Shown: positions 49,666 through 58,976 of the stretch, in pieces
Numbering within the stretch: position 1 is the first letter of the stretch
Layout of the letters: each line of letters opens with the position of its first letter
DNA from: Verrucomicrobia bacterium Tous-C9LFEB
GTDB taxonomy: Bacteria; Verrucomicrobiota; Verrucomicrobiia; Methylacidiphilales; UBA1321
Length of the DNA: 64,000 nucleotides
Reading direction: 5' to 3'
Assembly (NCBI GenBank): GCA_002304345.1
Contig: NEUU01000004.1
Span: 1 to 64,000 of the forward strand
Translations under genes and position numbers: made by a program
The notes under the pieces: model-generated
The model's database searches: none
Told to the model about the DNA's origin: nothing
What the model saw: the letters and a program-made list of their open reading frames with translations, nothing else

Positions 49666-50457
49666 TCATTTGCTGGCCGCATTCGCACTCGGCGCATCAT
49701 CGTAACTGAGTCCGGGGATCGGAGCATAGCCGATGAATCGACTCGTGCCTTTCGCGGTGGGCAGTCGGAAATCGAAGACTCCGACACCCCAGCTCGGCTT
49801 GCCGCCCGAGAGGCGTCCATCGCTCGCGCCGAACATCAGTTCCTTGCCGTCGGTCGCTCGCTTGCCGAGATAAATCATCACGTGGGAAATCGGCGGATTC
49901 CGTTTGCCGACATCATAGGTCCCGGTCCAAAACAGCAGGCATCCCGGACGCAGCTTGGCGAACTCGAACGTCCTTGCCTCCACGCCATTCACCGCGATGA
50001 ATGTGCCCGCCTGCCACGCCCAACGATACTGCTCATCCGATTGACGCGGCACCGCCGTCAGACCCACCGAGCGCAGCAGATAATACATCGTCCCCGAGCA
50101 ATCCATGCCGCCATTCTCCGGCTTGGCCGATCCCATTTTGTAGACGAGACCTTTGCCGGAAAGATCCAGCGCTGCCGTGAGCAATTGTTGAACCGCCACG
50201 CTGTTCTGGGCGAATCCCTCGAGTTCCGTGACGAGGAGCGAGCCCGGCAAAGGCGGGGCCGGAGTGGGAGGCGCTACCGGTTTCTCTTTCTCGACGGGCT
50301 TCTCGGGCGGTGGTGGCAGGGGAGCCGGTGCTGGCAGCGACACTGCAGGCGCATTGGTTTCCGTCAGCGTCTGACCCGGCGCGCTCGACACCAGCGCCAA
50401 CGCCACGACGAGAGATTGGGCCATGGGAAAACAAAGCGTGCGGGACGGTAAGGGCAT
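49666..50457 (-). CDS. Secreted NlpC/P60-type hydrolase
   Basis: This 263-residue protein has a signal peptide (MAQSLVVALALVSSAPGQ region), a proline-rich linker (about 38-75) and a C-terminal NlpC/P60-like domain. The catalytic Cys120 sits in NGGMDCSGTMYYLLRSVG and the catalytic His192 in PPISHVMIYLG, the standard Cys-His layout. It should cut peptide bonds in peptidoglycan stems outside the cytoplasm. The start at 50457 was chosen because it gives a complete signal peptide; the nearby ATG at residue 12 would also work. Confidence 0.8.
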   Translation of the reverse strand: MPLPSRTLCFPMAQSLVVALALVSSAPGQTLTETNAPAVSLPAPAPLPPPPEKPVEKEKPVAPPTPAPPLPGSLLVTELEGFAQNSVAVQQLLTAALDLSGKGLVYKMGSAKPENGGMDCSGTMYYLLRSVGLTAVPRQSDEQYRWAWQAGTFIAVNGVEARTFEFAKLRPGCLLFWTGTYDVGKRNPPISHVMIYLGKRATDGKELMFGASDGRLSGGKPSWGVGVFDFRLPTAKGTSRFIGYAPIPGLSYDDAPSANAASK

Positions 50458-50768
50458 TTCGTTTCAGTATACCCCAGCTTTGAATTTTTCGCTCCGAAAA
50501 ATCCCACGTCCCGGTTTTTTCGTCATTCCGCGCGAAAATGTCGCACACCTAGCTCACGCAGCAAACCTAACGCAAACGTCTTGGCGCGATTTATGGTTCA
50601 ATAGGGGGCATGCGCAGGTTCCTCTCTGAAATCTCCCCGCGCGCAATCCCCGTGCACACGGGTTTCCACGGCATGCCACAGGCTCAAGCAGTTAGGAAAA
50701 CTGTCCACCTTCGGAGCCATTGGGAGTTGCGATCCCGCATGTCGGCTCCGCCCCGGAACAAGGCCGTC
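50458..50768. other. Intergenic region, nothing recognised
   Basis: This 311-base stretch lies between the NlpC/P60 start and the GH130 stop codon. Long reading frames cross it on the plus strand but run antisense to real genes. A GGAGCC/GGCTCC pair near 50718 and 50743 could form a weak 3' stem for the GH130 transcript; there is no T-run. Confidence 0.4.
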
Positions 50769-51740
50769 TTAGCGCTCTGTCAGGCAGTACTCCACCAATT
50801 CATCGACCGAAACCTGCGCGAGGCAAATCCGCGTATCGGCCCCGCCGTAATAGATATTCAGCGTACCGTCCGGCATCACGACCGCGCCATTGGTGAAAAC
50901 CACATTCGGCACTTGTCCCATGCATTCATAGGGTGTCTCGGGCTGAAGGATAAATTGACGTGGCGCGGCAACGATGCGATCCGGCTGATTGAGATCCAGC
51001 AGCATGGCCCCAAGATAATAATTTTCCGTCGCACAATTCTTCGCGGTCGCATGATACACACACAGCCAGCCGTGCTCCGTCTTGATCGGCACCGCGCCCG
51101 CGCCCACTTTGCATCGGCTCCACGGCGTATCCGGCATTACCACCGGACGCGATTCGCCCCAGTGCAGCAAATCCGGGGAGTAGCTGACCCAGATGCGGCC
51201 ACCCCCGTCGATATTCTGGGGTCGCTCGAGTCGCGCGTAACGTCCTTGGATCTTTTCCGGGAAGAGCGCGGCATTGCGATTCGAGGGCACGGAGAGTTCA
51301 CCCACCGCTTCGAAGGAGCGAAAATCTTTCGTCAGCGCCGTTCCGATGCAACTGCCGTAACCGCCCAACCAACTGGCGTGGGTGACATAGTAATGTCCCT
51401 CCAGTTGCGTGATGCGCATATCGAAACGATTTTCCAGGAACCGGCTTTCCGTATCGCGCAGCGGATAATCGACGGGCTCCGTTTGAATTTCAAAGGTCAC
51501 GCCGTCTTCACTCGTGGCCACATAGAACGCATTGTCGCGAGCCATGTCTTCCACGCGCAAGAGCAGCAGCACGCGATCTTCAAACCAGGTCGCGCCGCAG
51601 TTAAACACCGAGGAGCAGGGAACCGGCATATCGCCCGGGGCAATAATCGGATTCTTGGGGTGACGTTGCAGAATTCCGGTTTGATAGGCGCGCGGGCTTG
51701 TTTCGCGGACGCGTTTACGAGGGGCAAGGAGCGTTTTCAT
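50769..51740 (-). CDS. GH130 family glycoside phosphorylase
   Basis: This 323-residue protein has the five-bladed propeller features of GH130: NPIIAPGDMPVPCSSVFNCG near the N-terminus, LLLRVEDMARDN, RFLENRFDMRITQLEG, and YYGGADTRICLAQV at the C-terminus. Known members phosphorolyse beta-mannosides (for example mannosyl-glucose or mannosyl-N-acetylglucosamine) to mannose-1-phosphate. There is no signal peptide, so it acts in the cytoplasm on imported disaccharides. It follows the LacI gene by three bases and ends the six-gene run. Confidence 0.85.
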   Translation of the reverse strand: MKTLLAPRKRVRETSPRAYQTGILQRHPKNPIIAPGDMPVPCSSVFNCGATWFEDRVLLLLRVEDMARDNAFYVATSEDGVTFEIQTEPVDYPLRDTESRFLENRFDMRITQLEGHYYVTHASWLGGYGSCIGTALTKDFRSFEAVGELSVPSNRNAALFPEKIQGRYARLERPQNIDGGGRIWVSYSPDLLHWGESRPVVMPDTPWSRCKVGAGAVPIKTEHGWLCVYHATAKNCATENYYLGAMLLDLNQPDRIVAAPRQFILQPETPYECMGQVPNVVFTNGAVVMPDGTLNIYYGGADTRICLAQVSVDELVEYCLTER

Positions 51741-51743
51741 AAA

Positions 51744-52862
51744 TTACAAAGTCAAAGGCCGAACCGTTTCGCCGGGGTTCCACGTCGCATCGAGTTGAAT
51801 GCTGATGGGCAATCCTTCCGGGTAGGCGATGCGTCGCTGCACGACTTCCGGAACCAATCCACCCACTTTATCCATCGGCATGACCAGACCGGAAAGCGTA
51901 TGGCCATCCTGGGTCAGCCCTTCCTCCTCGACGCCATAGGAAACGATGCTGATATCCTTGGGAATGTGCAGGCCGGTTTCCTCAAGCTGCGTGATCAATT
52001 CGCGGGCGACCGGATTGGACGAGCACACAATCGCTGTCGGCTGCGGTCTCGTCTCGAGAATTTTCCGGCATCCCTGCCGGACGGCCTCGCTGAGAGAGGT
52101 GGTCGTCCAATCCCGCTCAATCAGGCAGACCGGCCAGTTCGCCAGATCCGGATGTTGGTTGGCCAGATAGAGCCACGAGGCGTAGCGCACGCCATGACCC
52201 GAGTGCGACAGCCAGTCCGCGGTATCCTCGTCGCTGAATTCCTCATCCGGCAAAAGAAAGGGCGCGTGGCGATCCAGAATTCCCAGCCAGGCAATATTAC
52301 GATGTCCCGCCGCCCGCAGCTTGTTTACCGCCAGGGCTGCCGCTCGCGCTTCGTTGAAGTAAACCGAATCCACGCCGGTTTGGAAGTCATGCCCGATCGT
52401 ATAAATCACCGGGGCCGACTTGCGCATCGCGTTGAGCCAGCGGGTTGGATACGGCTCGCTCAAGGCCACGCCGTGAAAATGTTCCTTGTTCAGGAAGGCG
52501 AGCATTTCATCGAGGCTCGCAAAGGATTCGGCCACTGCCGTCCCTTCCATTTTCGCCAGGCTGCGATTCAGCCCGATCATCATGTCATTGCGATACGGCA
52601 CCACATCGCCGCGATCGAGGGAGCCGACGGTGGGGCAGAGCAACGACAGCTTGTTCTCCGAGCCGCTGAACGCTTTCACAAAGGGAGGAAAGAGACGGTC
52701 CTTCGAGGAGAAATAACCGATCTCCTCCGCCTTGCGCCGGACCAGTCGCCGCGTTTCCTCGCTGATGCGTCCGATGCCGCGAAGCGATTTGGAAACGGTC
52801 ATCGTCGTCACGCCGAGTTCGGCGGCAATATCCTTGAGGGTTGGTCTGTTCATTTTATCCAT
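51744..52862 (-). CDS. LacI family transcriptional regulator
   Basis: This 372-residue regulator has the N-terminal helix-turn-helix PTLKDIAAELGVTTMTVSKS, hinge region, and a periplasmic-binding-protein-like sensor. Normally it represses until a sugar binds. It lies inside the gene run it may control, between the secreted jelly-roll protein and GH130, and is separated from GH130 by three bases. The start could be the ATG at 52862 or the one at 52853. The perfect palindrome at 57867-57879 upstream of the first gene is a candidate operator. Confidence 0.9.
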   Translation of the reverse strand: MDKMNRPTLKDIAAELGVTTMTVSKSLRGIGRISEETRRLVRRKAEEIGYFSSKDRLFPPFVKAFSGSENKLSLLCPTVGSLDRGDVVPYRNDMMIGLNRSLAKMEGTAVAESFASLDEMLAFLNKEHFHGVALSEPYPTRWLNAMRKSAPVIYTIGHDFQTGVDSVYFNEARAAALAVNKLRAAGHRNIAWLGILDRHAPFLLPDEEFSDEDTADWLSHSGHGVRYASWLYLANQHPDLANWPVCLIERDWTTTSLSEAVRQGCRKILETRPQPTAIVCSSNPVARELITQLEETGLHIPKDISIVSYGVEEEGLTQDGHTLSGLVMPMDKVGGLVPEVVQRRIAYPEGLPISIQLDATWNPGETVRPLTL

Positions 52863-52883
52863 CCGTTGCAGTTAGTCCTTCGA

Positions 52884-53618
52884 TCACTTTACAGAAAGAT
52901 CATCCACATCAAAAGCACGAGCTGTCCCGCAATTTCCCACCACCACCACATTTATTTTAGTAAATTTGCCCGAGGTGCCAAAGGCTCGAATCGGCGTGGC
53001 TTCCAGTAGAATATCCGGGGCTTCACCCGCTTCACGAATCGTCACCTTGCCCTCGACGGCCGGGGAGTTCGGATCGCGGGAGAAATCCGAGATCACAATC
53101 TCATACCACGTTTCTTTTTTCCACGCGGCTTTCTTGATGTCATCGAACGAAATTTTTCCCCAGCTCGCGCCGCCACTGGAAATCTGGATGAAATTATCCG
53201 CCGAGCCATCGCGCGTGCCCCCATTAAAACGAATCGCCATTCCATGCACTCCGTCATTGGAACCAATCAGGACTTGGGTCATGACGTAGCCATCGTTCGG
53301 GGCCATGACGCGCAGCTTGATGCGGAATTCTCCGGCCGCTTTTTCCTCCAGCACGAACGCTTGATCCTCGGGAATCAGGCGACGGTATTGTTCGTTCAAT
53401 TCGATCCGCGCTCCAGGGCCGGAATAGCCCGCGGCCAACTTCACCTTGCCCCCATGACCATCGCCCTGATGCACGGACCAATTCTCCACACTCTTCAGCT
53501 CCGTATCCTCCGGCACGGCGGAAAAAGTCTCCTGAACTCCGGCGATTCCTGACGGGCACGTCGCCTGCAGCACCCACAGCACGATCGCTGCGATGCCTGA
53601 CGAAGAGCTCAGTTTCAT
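52884..53618 (-). CDS. Secreted jelly-roll protein, untethered paralogue of the PEP-CTERM protein
   Basis: This 244-residue protein has a signal peptide (KLSSSSGIAAIVLWVLQATC region) and one beta-sandwich domain that stops at FDVDDLSVK with no anchor. It matches its upstream neighbour at many places (TQVLIGSNDGVHGMAIRFNG against AQILAGKNDGVNGLAVVFDG; FIQISSGGASWGKISF against VIKISSGGTGWGSITY). The ATG at 53618 begins the signal peptide; the frame is open for five codons before it. It lies 19 bases after the PEP-CTERM gene, in the same run. Confidence 0.75.
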   Translation of the reverse strand: MKLSSSSGIAAIVLWVLQATCPSGIAGVQETFSAVPEDTELKSVENWSVHQGDGHGGKVKLAAGYSGPGARIELNEQYRRLIPEDQAFVLEEKAAGEFRIKLRVMAPNDGYVMTQVLIGSNDGVHGMAIRFNGGTRDGSADNFIQISSGGASWGKISFDDIKKAAWKKETWYEIVISDFSRDPNSPAVEGKVTIREAGEAPDILLEATPIRAFGTSGKFTKINVVVVGNCGTARAFDVDDLSVK

Positions 53619-53637
53619 AGAGGGTGCTTGCATGGGA

Positions 53638-54465
53638 TTACGAAGTCCGAATTCTGCGACGCAGGAGGGGGAGACTCAAGAGCGTCAATCCGATGAGTGA
53701 CAGCGCGCCGGGTTCCGGAACGGCCATCGCCGTCAGGTCATCGAAATTAATTTGCCGAGCCGACGCCTTGTTTCCCACCAGCAGGCTATCGATGGTGTTA
53801 AAGGTTCCCGAATTCCCGAAACCGGTGACAAGTTGATTGCTCAACAGGATGGTCGAAGTCGTGAGGTCGGTGATCGTGACGTAGCCCGTGACGGCCGATC
53901 CATATCCACTGGAAACCAGAGAGATGTTGGTGAAATCCACCTGATACCAGTCATTGGCTTTCCAGTTCAGACTCAGCGTCGTATAGGTGATGCTGCCCCA
54001 GCCGGTTCCTCCCGATGAGATCTTGATCACATTATCGGTATTCACATCGGAAGTTCCTCCGTCGAAAACCACCGCGAGTCCGTTGACGCCATCATTCTTG
54101 CCCGCCAGGATCTGGGCCTGTTGATAGTTATTGGCGCTGCTCAATTGCAATTTGACGCTATACCCGCTGATGGTGGTCCCACCCGCTGTCATCTTGTCCT
54201 CGGTCGGAATCGTGTAGCGATAGAGGCTGAGATTGTTCATGGTCGCGCCCGCACCGCTATATCCCGCCGTGGCGGAAACGGTGGCATTCGTCGTTCCCGA
54301 TTGTAAGCTCCACCCGGAAACGCTTGGAAGCGCCGTGCCGTCGGTTACCCCCGAAAAGTCCTGCAGGGTGATGACCTCCGCGCGAAGCACGCCACACACC
54401 GGGAGCGCGATCGCGGCCAGTCCTATGATTAGTTTTCTGATTTTTTTCATGTTCATTTTGGTCAA
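53638..54465 (-). CDS. PEP-CTERM jelly-roll protein
   Basis: This 275-residue protein has a signal peptide (KKIRKLIIGLAAIALPVCGV) and a beta-sandwich domain starting ITLQDFSG, then the tail AVPEPGALSLIGLTLLSL and a basic end LLRRRIRTS, the pattern recognised by exosortase. Its domain is paralogous to the protein encoded just downstream. The start at 54465 overlaps the stop of the hydrolase gene as ATGA; ATG codons at 54456 and 54450 are alternatives. It should be attached to the cell surface or matrix. Confidence 0.8.
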   Translation of the reverse strand: MTKMNMKKIRKLIIGLAAIALPVCGVLRAEVITLQDFSGVTDGTALPSVSGWSLQSGTTNATVSATAGYSGAGATMNNLSLYRYTIPTEDKMTAGGTTISGYSVKLQLSSANNYQQAQILAGKNDGVNGLAVVFDGGTSDVNTDNVIKISSGGTGWGSITYTTLSLNWKANDWYQVDFTNISLVSSGYGSAVTGYVTITDLTTSTILLSNQLVTGFGNSGTFNTIDSLLVGNKASARQINFDDLTAMAVPEPGALSLIGLTLLSLPLLRRRIRTS

Positions 54466-57116
54466 GGTTGAGCGGCCCTTGATTGCACATCACCAGCTCC
54501 TCGGGTCGCTTCGGGAGGAGTTTTTGTCGTTGTAAAAGGGGAGGCGGCGGCGGAGGGCTCGAGCACCCACTGCCGGAAAGCGGATGGTCGCTTGCCTTCG
54601 CCAATGCCCGGAGTGATTCCGATCCAGCATTTGCGTCCGCGACCGTCATTATCATTGGCGATGAGGTTCATCCGAAAGACGCGGCCGTTGGTGACATTGG
54701 GGAAATTCAACACGGTCCACGGGATCAACATTTCGTAAATCGTCACGCCCTCGTCGCGTCGGCTGCTGACTGCCACGTCTTCACGCGCACGCGAAGTCGG
54801 ATAGGTCTGGTAAACGCCCGCGCCGGTTGCGGTGCGAAAGACGCCCAGTTCCACACATCGGCTGTCGTACCCTGAATCGGCACGGCTGCCCATATCCCAG
54901 CCAATCTGGAGCGAATCCTTTTGCCAGAATTGGGCATCACCCGCGCGGCTTTCAGTTGCGACGTCATCCGTGACCTTCACCGCCAGATAAAGGCCCTCGC
55001 TGATCCAACCGGTCCACACTTCCATGGAAAGATCTTTCGCCCCATTCCAGTCCACACCCGGATCGTGCGGAGAGACCGCCTCGCGATTCTCCAGCACGAG
55101 CGACTTGAGTCCAGCGACCTCGTCCAAGCGACCGTCCATTTTCACGGACGTTAACTTCGCGATGGGCGTCAGATCATACGAGAATGGGAACGTGATTTTC
55201 TTGCCGCTGCTTTCCTGCAAAAGCTCCAGAGGAATTTCTCCCTTGCCCGCCAGCGGCGCGCTCAACGAAAGAGTCACCACAGAGGAGCCCGTCGGCAGCT
55301 TGCGTGACTGGCCCAGTTCGGGACGATTCGTTGGGAAGAGTTTGATAGAGCACGGCTCACCGCTGTTATTCACCACATCGATGTTCAAGTGAGCGACATC
55401 GGTGAGATACGCCCGCTCGATCAAAAGCGTTTCCCGCGCCCGCAGCGGAGCCGATCGAATGGCTTTCTCCAAACGATCTGCTTCCCCGCCTTGCACCCGC
55501 ACAAAAAGCGGCAGCGCGCGGACCGTCCAGTCGCCTGACACCACACGGCCGAAACCGTCATTGATTTCCAGTCCGTTAAAATTCTTTTCCCGCAAGGCGA
55601 TCTGGATTTCTCCGCCAACGGACTTCGGTTCGCTCAACCACAGGAGAAACACACCGTCCCCGTTGCGATTGTCCGCAAAGCGCAAGACCTTGCCGAACTC
55701 TCCCAGCGGAAAGGTGCGGACAAAGCGAACATCATCCAGAAAACGCGCGCACGTCGCATAGGCTGCCGCGCCCGGAGTCGGATAGGAATTCGGTGGATTC
55801 CCGTGAAACATTCCATAGGTAAATCCTCCCTCGTAGCCGGGGAAAAACATTGAGAACCAAAACAGCTTCTCCACTTCCGGAACGGACCTCGCCAGCGCCA
55901 TCGCCTGCGCGAGATAAGCGGCCAGCAATTCTGTCGCAGGAGATGTCAGCGGCTCGTCTTTGTGTAAGCCCCAACCAAATTCCGTCGACCAGATGCGTGG
56001 CTTGAGCTCATGCTTTTTCATCAGCTCCGCCATGGCGGCGAATCGTCCCGCGGTCTGAATCGCATCGGGCGATTCGGCCTTCGCATCGGAGCCCAAATAA
56101 CGCGATCCCGTGTAGGGGTGTCCGCCCATGATGTTCATGGCCGCCGGAACTTCGGCCAAGGTGGCTTCGCTAAAACCCAGATGGGGGAAATCCACGCCAC
56201 TCACGTCCAAGCCGATGACCGGCAATTCGGGAGCGACGCCCTTGATGGTCTCGTATGCCGTCTTGAGCAGAATCGCGTAGATGCGGGAGATCGGAATTTT
56301 CCCGCTGGACTTGCGCGCACACTCGAGATCCGGTTCATTGACCACCTCGATGGCCGCGACTTGTCCGCGGTAACGCTCCACCACATCCTTAGTGAATTGT
56401 TGAAAAGCGGGGAGATACTCCGGTTTCGTCAGTTCCTCAACCGATTTCCACTTCGCCCATTTCGGCGGCATCTCGGGGCGAATGACCAGAACCACGCCAA
56501 TACCGTGTTGCCGTAATTCCGTAACGCGCCCATCGAGGCTTTTCCAATTGTAGGTATTCTCCGCGGGGGAGAGCCACTCCCAGACCGCTTGCTGCCGCTC
56601 GCATTTAATCCCGATCCGTTGCGCCGCCTCGGGGTCGCGATTAAACATCGAGCCGAAAAAACTCCGGGCATCCATCCGGCCGTAGTTGGGGAGTTTCTCC
56701 ACTACCGTCAGCGCGCTTTCCTGACGCGCTACGATCTGGCCCTGGTCTTGCAGGGTGACCAGAATACTCCAGTAACCGCGCGCCGTGGTCGGCAAGCTCA
56801 ACTTCTTCTCGATCTTGCCCGCGTTTTCAAAGGAAAGACTCCAGCGTTCCTGACGCGCGGCTTCACCGGGTGCCTGAATGGACGCCGTCAGTTCGACAGT
56901 CTTTTTTTGCTCGGACTTATTTTGCACCGCGATCTGGTAGTCGACGGCTTCACCCACGAAGGCCACGCCGGAGGGCACATTCGGAGTGATGACAATCTCC
57001 CAACCGGGCCGCGATTCCGCCGCCAGCCCCTGCATCCATCCCGCCCAGAGGAAGATCAAAATCAATCGTCCTAGTGAGCTGGAAGCGCTCCGATTTTTTT
57101 CGTGCCAGAGATTCAT
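54462..57116 (-). CDS. Secreted clan-A glycoside hydrolase with CBM9-like domain (884 aa)
   Basis: A signal peptide (LGRLILIFLWAGWMQGLAAE) is followed by an Ig-like domain, a barrel with IEVVNEPDLE (acid/base Glu261) and IWSTEFGWGL (nucleophile Glu379), and a CBM9-like domain from about 665 to 865 that includes LYLAVKVTDDV and LIANDNDGRGRK. The layout resembles the 819- and 966-residue enzymes but similarity is low. It overlaps the pseudopilin gene before it and the PEP-CTERM gene after it by four bases each, so the three products are translationally coupled. The cleaved bond is unknown. Confidence 0.8.
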   Translation of the reverse strand: MNLWHEKNRSASSSLGRLILIFLWAGWMQGLAAESRPGWEIVITPNVPSGVAFVGEAVDYQIAVQNKSEQKKTVELTASIQAPGEAARQERWSLSFENAGKIEKKLSLPTTARGYWSILVTLQDQGQIVARQESALTVVEKLPNYGRMDARSFFGSMFNRDPEAAQRIGIKCERQQAVWEWLSPAENTYNWKSLDGRVTELRQHGIGVVLVIRPEMPPKWAKWKSVEELTKPEYLPAFQQFTKDVVERYRGQVAAIEVVNEPDLECARKSSGKIPISRIYAILLKTAYETIKGVAPELPVIGLDVSGVDFPHLGFSEATLAEVPAAMNIMGGHPYTGSRYLGSDAKAESPDAIQTAGRFAAMAELMKKHELKPRIWSTEFGWGLHKDEPLTSPATELLAAYLAQAMALARSVPEVEKLFWFSMFFPGYEGGFTYGMFHGNPPNSYPTPGAAAYATCARFLDDVRFVRTFPLGEFGKVLRFADNRNGDGVFLLWLSEPKSVGGEIQIALREKNFNGLEINDGFGRVVSGDWTVRALPLFVRVQGGEADRLEKAIRSAPLRARETLLIERAYLTDVAHLNIDVVNNSGEPCSIKLFPTNRPELGQSRKLPTGSSVVTLSLSAPLAGKGEIPLELLQESSGKKITFPFSYDLTPIAKLTSVKMDGRLDEVAGLKSLVLENREAVSPHDPGVDWNGAKDLSMEVWTGWISEGLYLAVKVTDDVATESRAGDAQFWQKDSLQIGWDMGSRADSGYDSRCVELGVFRTATGAGVYQTYPTSRAREDVAVSSRRDEGVTIYEMLIPWTVLNFPNVTNGRVFRMNLIANDNDGRGRKCWIGITPGIGEGKRPSAFRQWVLEPSAAASPFTTTKTPPEATRGAGDVQSRAAQP

Positions 57117-57859
57117 TTTAAGAGATCGTTGAGAGCTTGTTGCTTCCAGCGCAGATCGCCATAAGCCGCGGTCTCGACATGCCCATCCGCCATCAAGACA
57201 TTCGCCAGATTCCGATGGCGCGCGGTGAAGCGTGAATCCCCCGCCGCCGTGGCCGTAGGATTATCGAGGCTGTAAAGTGCCCCTTTGTCGGCATCCATCA
57301 CGACAGGCCAATTCGATAAACTTTGGATGCGGGAATACAAACGCGTGTCATCTTGGGACCGGTGCGGCGTCGGCAGCCAAATCATCGCATCGAGCATCCC
57401 GTAATTGACCGAAGTGGGCGGGATCGTGCCAAACGTAATCGGCCCATTCTTTTGTGCGGGGCAAGACAACACTTTCGGGGAAGAGAGATATCCTCCGCCT
57501 TTCGCGCCTGACGACGGCCCGAGGAGTTGATGAAACCAATAATAGGTCGTAGTCGAATCGTATATCTTCGGCATGACGCCATCGTTCTCCGACCGATACA
57601 ACGATAGTGCGATCGCTATCTGCCTCAAATTCGACTGGCATTTGGCGGATTTCGAAATGGCCTGAACCTGTCCCACCACCGGCAACGAAATGGCCGTCAA
57701 TAGGACGATAATCGTCACAACCACCAGCAACTCGATTAGCGAAAAGGCCGACCCCTTTTCCTTGGAGGCTAACTTCGCCCCCTTAAGGAGCCGATAGCCG
57801 TCGTCACACGAGATCCATCGATCCGCTTGAGTGCGAGAGATGGTAATGACGCTGGCCAT
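57113..57859 (-). CDS. Pseudopilin with H-x9-DG C-terminal motif
   Basis: This 248-residue protein has the prepilin site SAFSLIELLVVVTIIVLL (Ala at -1, Glu at +5) and a C-terminal HRNLANVLMADGHVE, which fits the H-x9-DG motif seen in prepilin-like proteins of Planctomycetota and Verrucomicrobiota. The leader before the cleavage site is unusually long (about 40 residues), and the true start may be further in. It is the first gene of the run and overlaps the hydrolase gene by four bases. It should be processed by a prepilin peptidase and sit in the cytoplasmic membrane. Confidence 0.8.
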   Translation of the reverse strand: MASVITISRTQADRWISCDDGYRLLKGAKLASKEKGSAFSLIELLVVVTIIVLLTAISLPVVGQVQAISKSAKCQSNLRQIAIALSLYRSENDGVMPKIYDSTTTYYWFHQLLGPSSGAKGGGYLSSPKVLSCPAQKNGPITFGTIPPTSVNYGMLDAMIWLPTPHRSQDDTRLYSRIQSLSNWPVVMDADKGALYSLDNPTATAAGDSRFTARHRNLANVLMADGHVETAAYGDLRWKQQALNDLLK

Positions 57860-57866
57860 GAATTAA

Positions 57867-57879
57867 GGTTATAATAACC
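57867..57879. promoter_or_regulatory. 13-bp palindrome, candidate operator
   Basis: GGTTATAATAACC is a perfect inverted repeat with a central A, eight bases before the annotated start of the pseudopilin gene. Given that a LacI regulator is encoded in the same run, this is a plausible operator, though LacI sites are usually more GC-centred. Confidence 0.4.
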
Positions 57880-58157
57880 CTAATAAATGTCAATCGAAGA
57901 TTTTCAAGGCTTGAAAGCAGCTATTTGGAATTATTTTAACTTCGATCGATCAATCAGCTCCGAATTCCCGTGAAAGGTGCTCAATTTGGGATGCCTGGCT
58001 ACCGCGTCGGACCGGAAGAGATGTGGTCGCCTTCGAGTTGCAAGTGAACGCAAGCTGCGCGGGGGAAAGGCAAATCGTGCGCCAACTCCATGTTTTCATG
58101 TCCCGCCTCCATCCAATGCCCGTTTACGTTGGTCGCTGAAGACATACACTGATTCAT

Positions 58158-58934
58158 ATGAAACGCTATACAGACCTACTCGCGTTGTTTCTGATTTTGC
58201 TGGCTTCCTGTCTGTTTGGGCCGCAAGCCAAGGCGCAGCTCTTTTACGAAGGGTTCGACAACAGCACGGGGAGCAACATTCTCGGTATTGGCAACTACGG
58301 CAGTAGCTGGCATGCGGTCATGGGTGTGGCGAACAATCCGGTGACTGACATCACCTCGGCGACCTCGGGCAACTATTTTATGATCAACGGTGGCGCCGGC
58401 AATCCGAATGCCTCTGCCGGTTTTCTCTCTGGAGGCTCCACGGCCACCGGGTCCACCACTTATTATGCGGCCTATACCACCTTGGCCTCTTCGCTGACCA
58501 TTCCCACCGGCACCGCCATCACGTGGACGATGGGCAACAACGTCACAGGTATGGGAGTTCGTCTGCTCGTGCAAAGCAGCGGCAATTGGTATACCACGGG
58601 AGGAGCGTGGAATTCCAACACTACCGCCTTCAGTACGGATAGTGCTTTTGCCTCCGCTGCCACGGCATCGATCACGTATACCTATACGTTTGCCACCACC
58701 GGCTGGCGATCGGTGACCCTCACTCCGGGAGAGAATCTGGTTCTCGAGCCTCAGCCGGGGGCTTCCACACTTCCCACAAACCAGATTACAGCCATCGGTT
58801 TCTTCATGTATGAATCGAATGGCAACATCACCCGTTTGGATTCCCTCACGGTTGTTCCCGAGCCTTCCTCATTTGCTCTGCTCGGTCTGGGTGCGGGAGC
58901 GTTGGGCCTTCTGCGGCTGCGCCGAAAGAGCTGA
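58158..58934 (+). CDS. PEP-CTERM protein
   Basis: This 258-residue secreted protein has a signal peptide (LLALFLILLASCLFGPQAKA), a Gly/Ser/Thr-rich beta domain opening LFYEGFDNSTG and the tail VVPEPSSFALLGLGAGALG with a basic end RLRRKS. It should be sorted to the surface by an exosortase encoded elsewhere. It is transcribed toward the 356-residue secreted protein on the other strand; the two stop codons are about 40 bases apart. Function unknown; the domain resembles the other jelly-roll proteins in general character only. Confidence 0.8.
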   Translation: MKRYTDLLALFLILLASCLFGPQAKAQLFYEGFDNSTGSNILGIGNYGSSWHAVMGVANNPVTDITSATSGNYFMINGGAGNPNASAGFLSGGSTATGSTTYYAAYTTLASSLTIPTGTAITWTMGNNVTGMGVRLLVQSSGNWYTTGGAWNSNTTAFSTDSAFASAATASITYTYTFATTGWRSVTLTPGENLVLEPQPGASTLPTNQITAIGFFMYESNGNITRLDSLTVVPEPSSFALLGLGAGALGLLRLRRKS

Positions 58935-58949
58935 CGTTCCGATTTCCCC

Positions 58950-58966
58950 GACTCTTTTAGAGTCGA
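58950..58966. terminator. Hairpin between convergent genes
   Basis: CGACTCTTTTAGAGTCG forms a short stem with a TTT loop between the PEP-CTERM and 356-residue protein genes. It lacks a clear T-run, so it may be a bidirectional but weak terminator. Confidence 0.4.
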
Positions 58967-58976
58967 GAAGTTCGGA

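Noticed and set aside
50610-53009. A 799-codon open frame on the plus strand
   Set aside because: It lies antisense to GH130, LacI and the secreted jelly-roll gene, whose products have clear family motifs. It is Arg/His-rich with no recognisable domain, as expected of an antisense frame in GC-rich DNA.
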